Source: an uncultured Lachnospiraceae bacterium (GTDB taxonomy: Bacteria; Bacillota; Clostridia; Lachnospirales; Lachnospiraceae). Taken from it: 33,736 bases of DNA. The notes under the pieces are model-generated. The model searched no databases and was not told the origin of the DNA. It saw nothing but the letters and a program-made list of their open reading frames with translations. The position numbers were made by a program, and so were the translations under genes. Location: positions 104,961 through 138,696 of the forward strand of contig CAJTLU010000010.1 of assembly GCA_910577175.1 (NCBI GenBank). Reading direction: 5' to 3'. Position 1 is the first letter of the stretch; each line of letters starts with the position of its first letter. Shown here piece by piece: positions 32,334-33,736 of this stretch.

Positions 32334-32465
32334 ATATTTTAACTTTGAAATATGTACAACGCCGCCGGCTTGAACGGGAGCAGCCGTATTACTGCTCCCT
32401 GCATACCTTTAACATATGGCGTTCGTTTCTTTTTGTTCCTGTCCCCAAATCATGTGCTGGAAAAT
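32334..32465 (-). other. Gap downstream of the SpoIIQ-like gene
   Basis: This part of the 322-bp gene-free gap 32144-32465 holds an 8-bp hairpin GGGAGCAG/CTGCTCCC (32376-32383, 32392-32399) without T run. A weak TAAAAT box near 32337-32342 could start the leader RNA. No coding frame is credible. Confidence 0.4.
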
Positions 32466-33311
32466 TTAACGCAGATACAGCATCGGATTTACCGCCTCAT
32501 TATTTTCCAGTACCTGAAGATAAAGACCGCTGCCGTCCTCCAGGAAGTATCTCGTAGGCTCTGCAACCGTAGCAAACACAGTTCCCGCATTCACGAAATC
32601 CCCTTCCTTTACGGTCACGTTTGAAAGCATTCCGTATACAATCTCATGGTCTGCCGACACCTGCATCGTAACTGTAGTTCCCGTTTTCAGCTCTTCGCTG
32701 ACTGCGGTTACTACGCCGTCTGCCGCCGCGCTCACATGGGCGCCTACCTCTCCGCCAAGCAGAACATAGTTACTGGTACGGTAGGAATCCAGTGTCTTGT
32801 GGTAAATCGCATGATCCGGGCTGAACGCAATCAGCGCATCCCCGGTAATCGGCCAAATCATCCCTGTTTCTGCGGAAAAATTCAGCCCCTTGATGACACC
32901 ATCCGGATTATTTACCGGCGTATCGCCCTCGTCCGGCTCCTGTGTCCCGCCTATCTGTAAACCACCCTGTCCAGGCGGCGTCGGCTGTCCTGTCTGCCCC
33001 TGCGGCTTGTTATCCTTTCCCGGATTTTCCTGACCTGTTCCGGAAGGTTGTCCGCTCACAGGCGGAGCCGTCGGAGCCGCTGTCGGCACAGTAACCGGCT
33101 TGTTATCACCCTCTAACGATGCCGTAACCGTCGGCGTCGGCAGTCCCGGTGTCGGTGTCGAATTCAAATCAATCTTTTCCGGCGGCTTATTCTCTTTCGG
33201 CCGCAGCATTCCCACTGCAAGAGCTGACAGCGCAATCAGCATAACTGCGCCAAAGGTTGCAACGAGATACATTCCTTTCTTTTTTGTTGTGTCTTCTGTC
33301 TTTTTCATCAT
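32466..33311 (-). CDS. Degenerate LytM/M23-fold membrane protein, probable SpoIIQ
   Basis: A 281-residue protein from ATG 33311; the open frame can reach an in-frame TTG at 33332. A basic N-terminus precedes one membrane helix (about 15-34, VATFGAVMLIALSALAVGML), then a long Pro/Thr/Gly/Gln linker (about 45-135) and a C-terminal LytM-like domain (about 150-281): GMIWPITGDALIAFSPDHAIYHKTLDSYRTSNY, GAHVSAAADGVVTAV, IVYGMLSNVTVKEGDFVNAGTVFATVAEP. The catalytic HxH near the end reads GLYLQV, so zinc binding should be lost. This fits SpoIIQ, the forespore membrane protein that joins SpoIIIAH to form the engulfment channel, and a sigma-F-type promoter lies upstream. Alternative: a non-sporulation LytM scaffold protein. 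Confidence 0.7.
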   Translation of the reverse strand: MMKKTEDTTKKKGMYLVATFGAVMLIALSALAVGMLRPKENKPPEKIDLNSTPTPGLPTPTVTASLEGDNKPVTVPTAAPTAPPVSGQPSGTGQENPGKDNKPQGQTGQPTPPGQGGLQIGGTQEPDEGDTPVNNPDGVIKGLNFSAETGMIWPITGDALIAFSPDHAIYHKTLDSYRTSNYVLLGGEVGAHVSAAADGVVTAVSEELKTGTTVTMQVSADHEIVYGMLSNVTVKEGDFVNAGTVFATVAEPTRYFLEDGSGLYLQVLENNEAVNPMLYLR

Positions 33312-33419
33312 GTCTTCCACGCCTTTCTTCAAAAAATAAGCGCCGGCAATCCTTCATCGCCCCGCAACTTCTTTCTCACCCGGGTTTCCGCATCTAAATC
33401 CAGGTTATCTTCGCAAGTA

Positions 33420-33448
33420 TAGTTTCACCGCATTGATGCAAATTATAC
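33420..33448 (-). promoter_or_regulatory. Sigma-F/G-type promoter upstream of the SpoIIQ-like gene
   Basis: On the minus strand GTATA (33444-33448), 14 bp, then GGTGAAACTA (33420-33429). It matches the forespore sigma-F consensus (-35 GYATA, -10 GGNNANANTR) at every fixed position. A TATAAT (sigma-A -10) overlaps the GTATA but lacks a convincing -35. Confidence 0.55.
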
Positions 33449-33482
33449 AAAAAGGCTGTAAAAAACATCGATAAGACAATCT

Positions 33483-33563
33483 TGAGTTTGTGCATTTTAT
33501 TCCTTTACGTTCTGCAGGCTGTGTAGCAGAACCCTTCAGGTGATTCAAAAATGCACAAACTCA
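33483..33563. repeat. Inverted-repeat element C (16-bp perfect arms)
   Basis: TGAGTTTGTGCATTTT (33483-33498) and its exact inverse (33548-33563) enclose a second TTCTGC/GCAGAA hairpin (33510-33515, 33526-33531). It lies between the partial gene at the right edge and the sigma-F-type promoter, within the 330-bp gene-free gap 33312-33641. The arms differ in sequence from elements A and B, but the design (long outer stem, inner hairpin, intergenic) is shared. Confidence 0.75.
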
Positions 33564-33641
33564 GGTAAAACAACATCCTGATGAATGAATCAGGCGTACC
33601 TTTATTTTTACTTTACTCCCTTTTCTGAAAAGTGCTCCTAA

Positions 33642-33735
33642 TCAATTTTCCTCCCACAATGCCTCCCATTCAATACAATTGGGGCGTTCCAATGTATCCC
33701 AGAATTCTTCCATACAGCAAATGGCTTTTTCCAGC
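33642..33735 (-). CDS. C-terminal fragment of an unidentified protein (right edge)
   Basis: The reading frame with codons ending at TGA 33642-33644 stays open to the window end and gives 30 residues ending KAICCMEEFWDTLERPNC and IEWEALWEEN. The acidic Trp/Glu-rich composition is protein-like, and the other two minus-strand frames also contain stops in this stretch. No family can be named from so little. Inverted-repeat element C is downstream of it. Confidence 0.4.
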   Translation of the reverse strand, partial: LEKAICCMEEFWDTLERPNCIEWEALWEEN

Positions 33736-33736
33736 G

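Noticed and set aside
32376..32399. Intrinsic terminator directly after the SpoIIQ-like gene
   Set aside because: The 8-bp hairpin is not followed by a T run on either strand; the functional terminator is more likely at 32217-32252.
1..33736. CRISPR array or tRNA gene
   Set aside because: No series of identical 25-40 bp repeats with unique spacers and no cloverleaf with a T-loop GTTCRANNC motif was seen; the only tandem repeats are in coding sequence.

Overview
The window looks like chromosomal DNA of an anaerobic, Gram-positive, probably spore-forming Clostridia member, most likely family Lachnospiraceae. The basis is strong AGGAGG-type ribosome binding sites, moderate GC, sigma-A promoters with TATAAT boxes, the rpsF-ssb-rpsR order, a TM1266-type regulator, the cytidylate-kinase-like and NusG-II/Gx-transporter families, Thr/Pro-rich secreted proteins and a likely SpoIIQ. 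Genus cannot be fixed from the sequence. Most genes lie on the minus strand. No rRNA, tRNA, CRISPR array, transposase or phage gene was seen.

Layout. 1-2 kb: a 3'-truncated membrane FecR-domain protein with tandem-repeat tail, and a DUF6033-like cytosolic protein. 2.1-3.9 kb: an AT-richer two-gene unit with its own promoter and terminator, encoding an ABC/AAA-type ATPase and a small TOPRIM-like protein; this is the best candidate for an undescribed (defence-type) system. 3.95-5.25 kb: the rpsF-ssb-rpsR operon. 5.3-5.5 kb: a 189-bp element with perfect 35-bp inverted arms. 5.5-11.1 kb: a TM1266-type regulator, LytTR response regulator and sensor-less GHKL kinase, followed by two ABC exporter half-transporters whose promoter carries two TGATGTCA direct repeats 21 bp apart, the geometry expected for LytTR binding. 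11.1-11.3 kb: a 193-bp cloverleaf-like inverted-repeat element.

11.3-15.2 kb: an NlpC/P60 gene that lacks a visible RBS, an EF-hand/leucine-rich lipoprotein, and an AT-rich pair (unknown 121-aa protein; zinc-ribbon/BspA-LRR/CFI-box protein). 15.4-17.3 kb: asnB. 17.5-21.3 kb (plus strand): an orphan FliD-like protein and a secreted subtilisin-like protease with Ig-like domain. 21.3-27.1 kb (minus strand): a six-gene operon with MacB-like ATPase, CARDB/S-layer-type exoprotein, small membrane protein, FtsX-type permease, NusG-II protein and Gx transporter, preceded by three YTAAG boxes at 11-bp intervals overlapping the -35 region.

27-33.7 kb: a CE15-like esterase, a cytidylate-kinase-like protein, a DHH phosphoesterase, a secreted protein with four tandem Ig-like modules, a degenerate LytM/M23 protein behind a sigma-F-type promoter (probable SpoIIQ), another inverted-repeat element, and the C-terminal end of an unidentified gene at the right edge. 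All family assignments come from reading motifs by eye; no database search was run.
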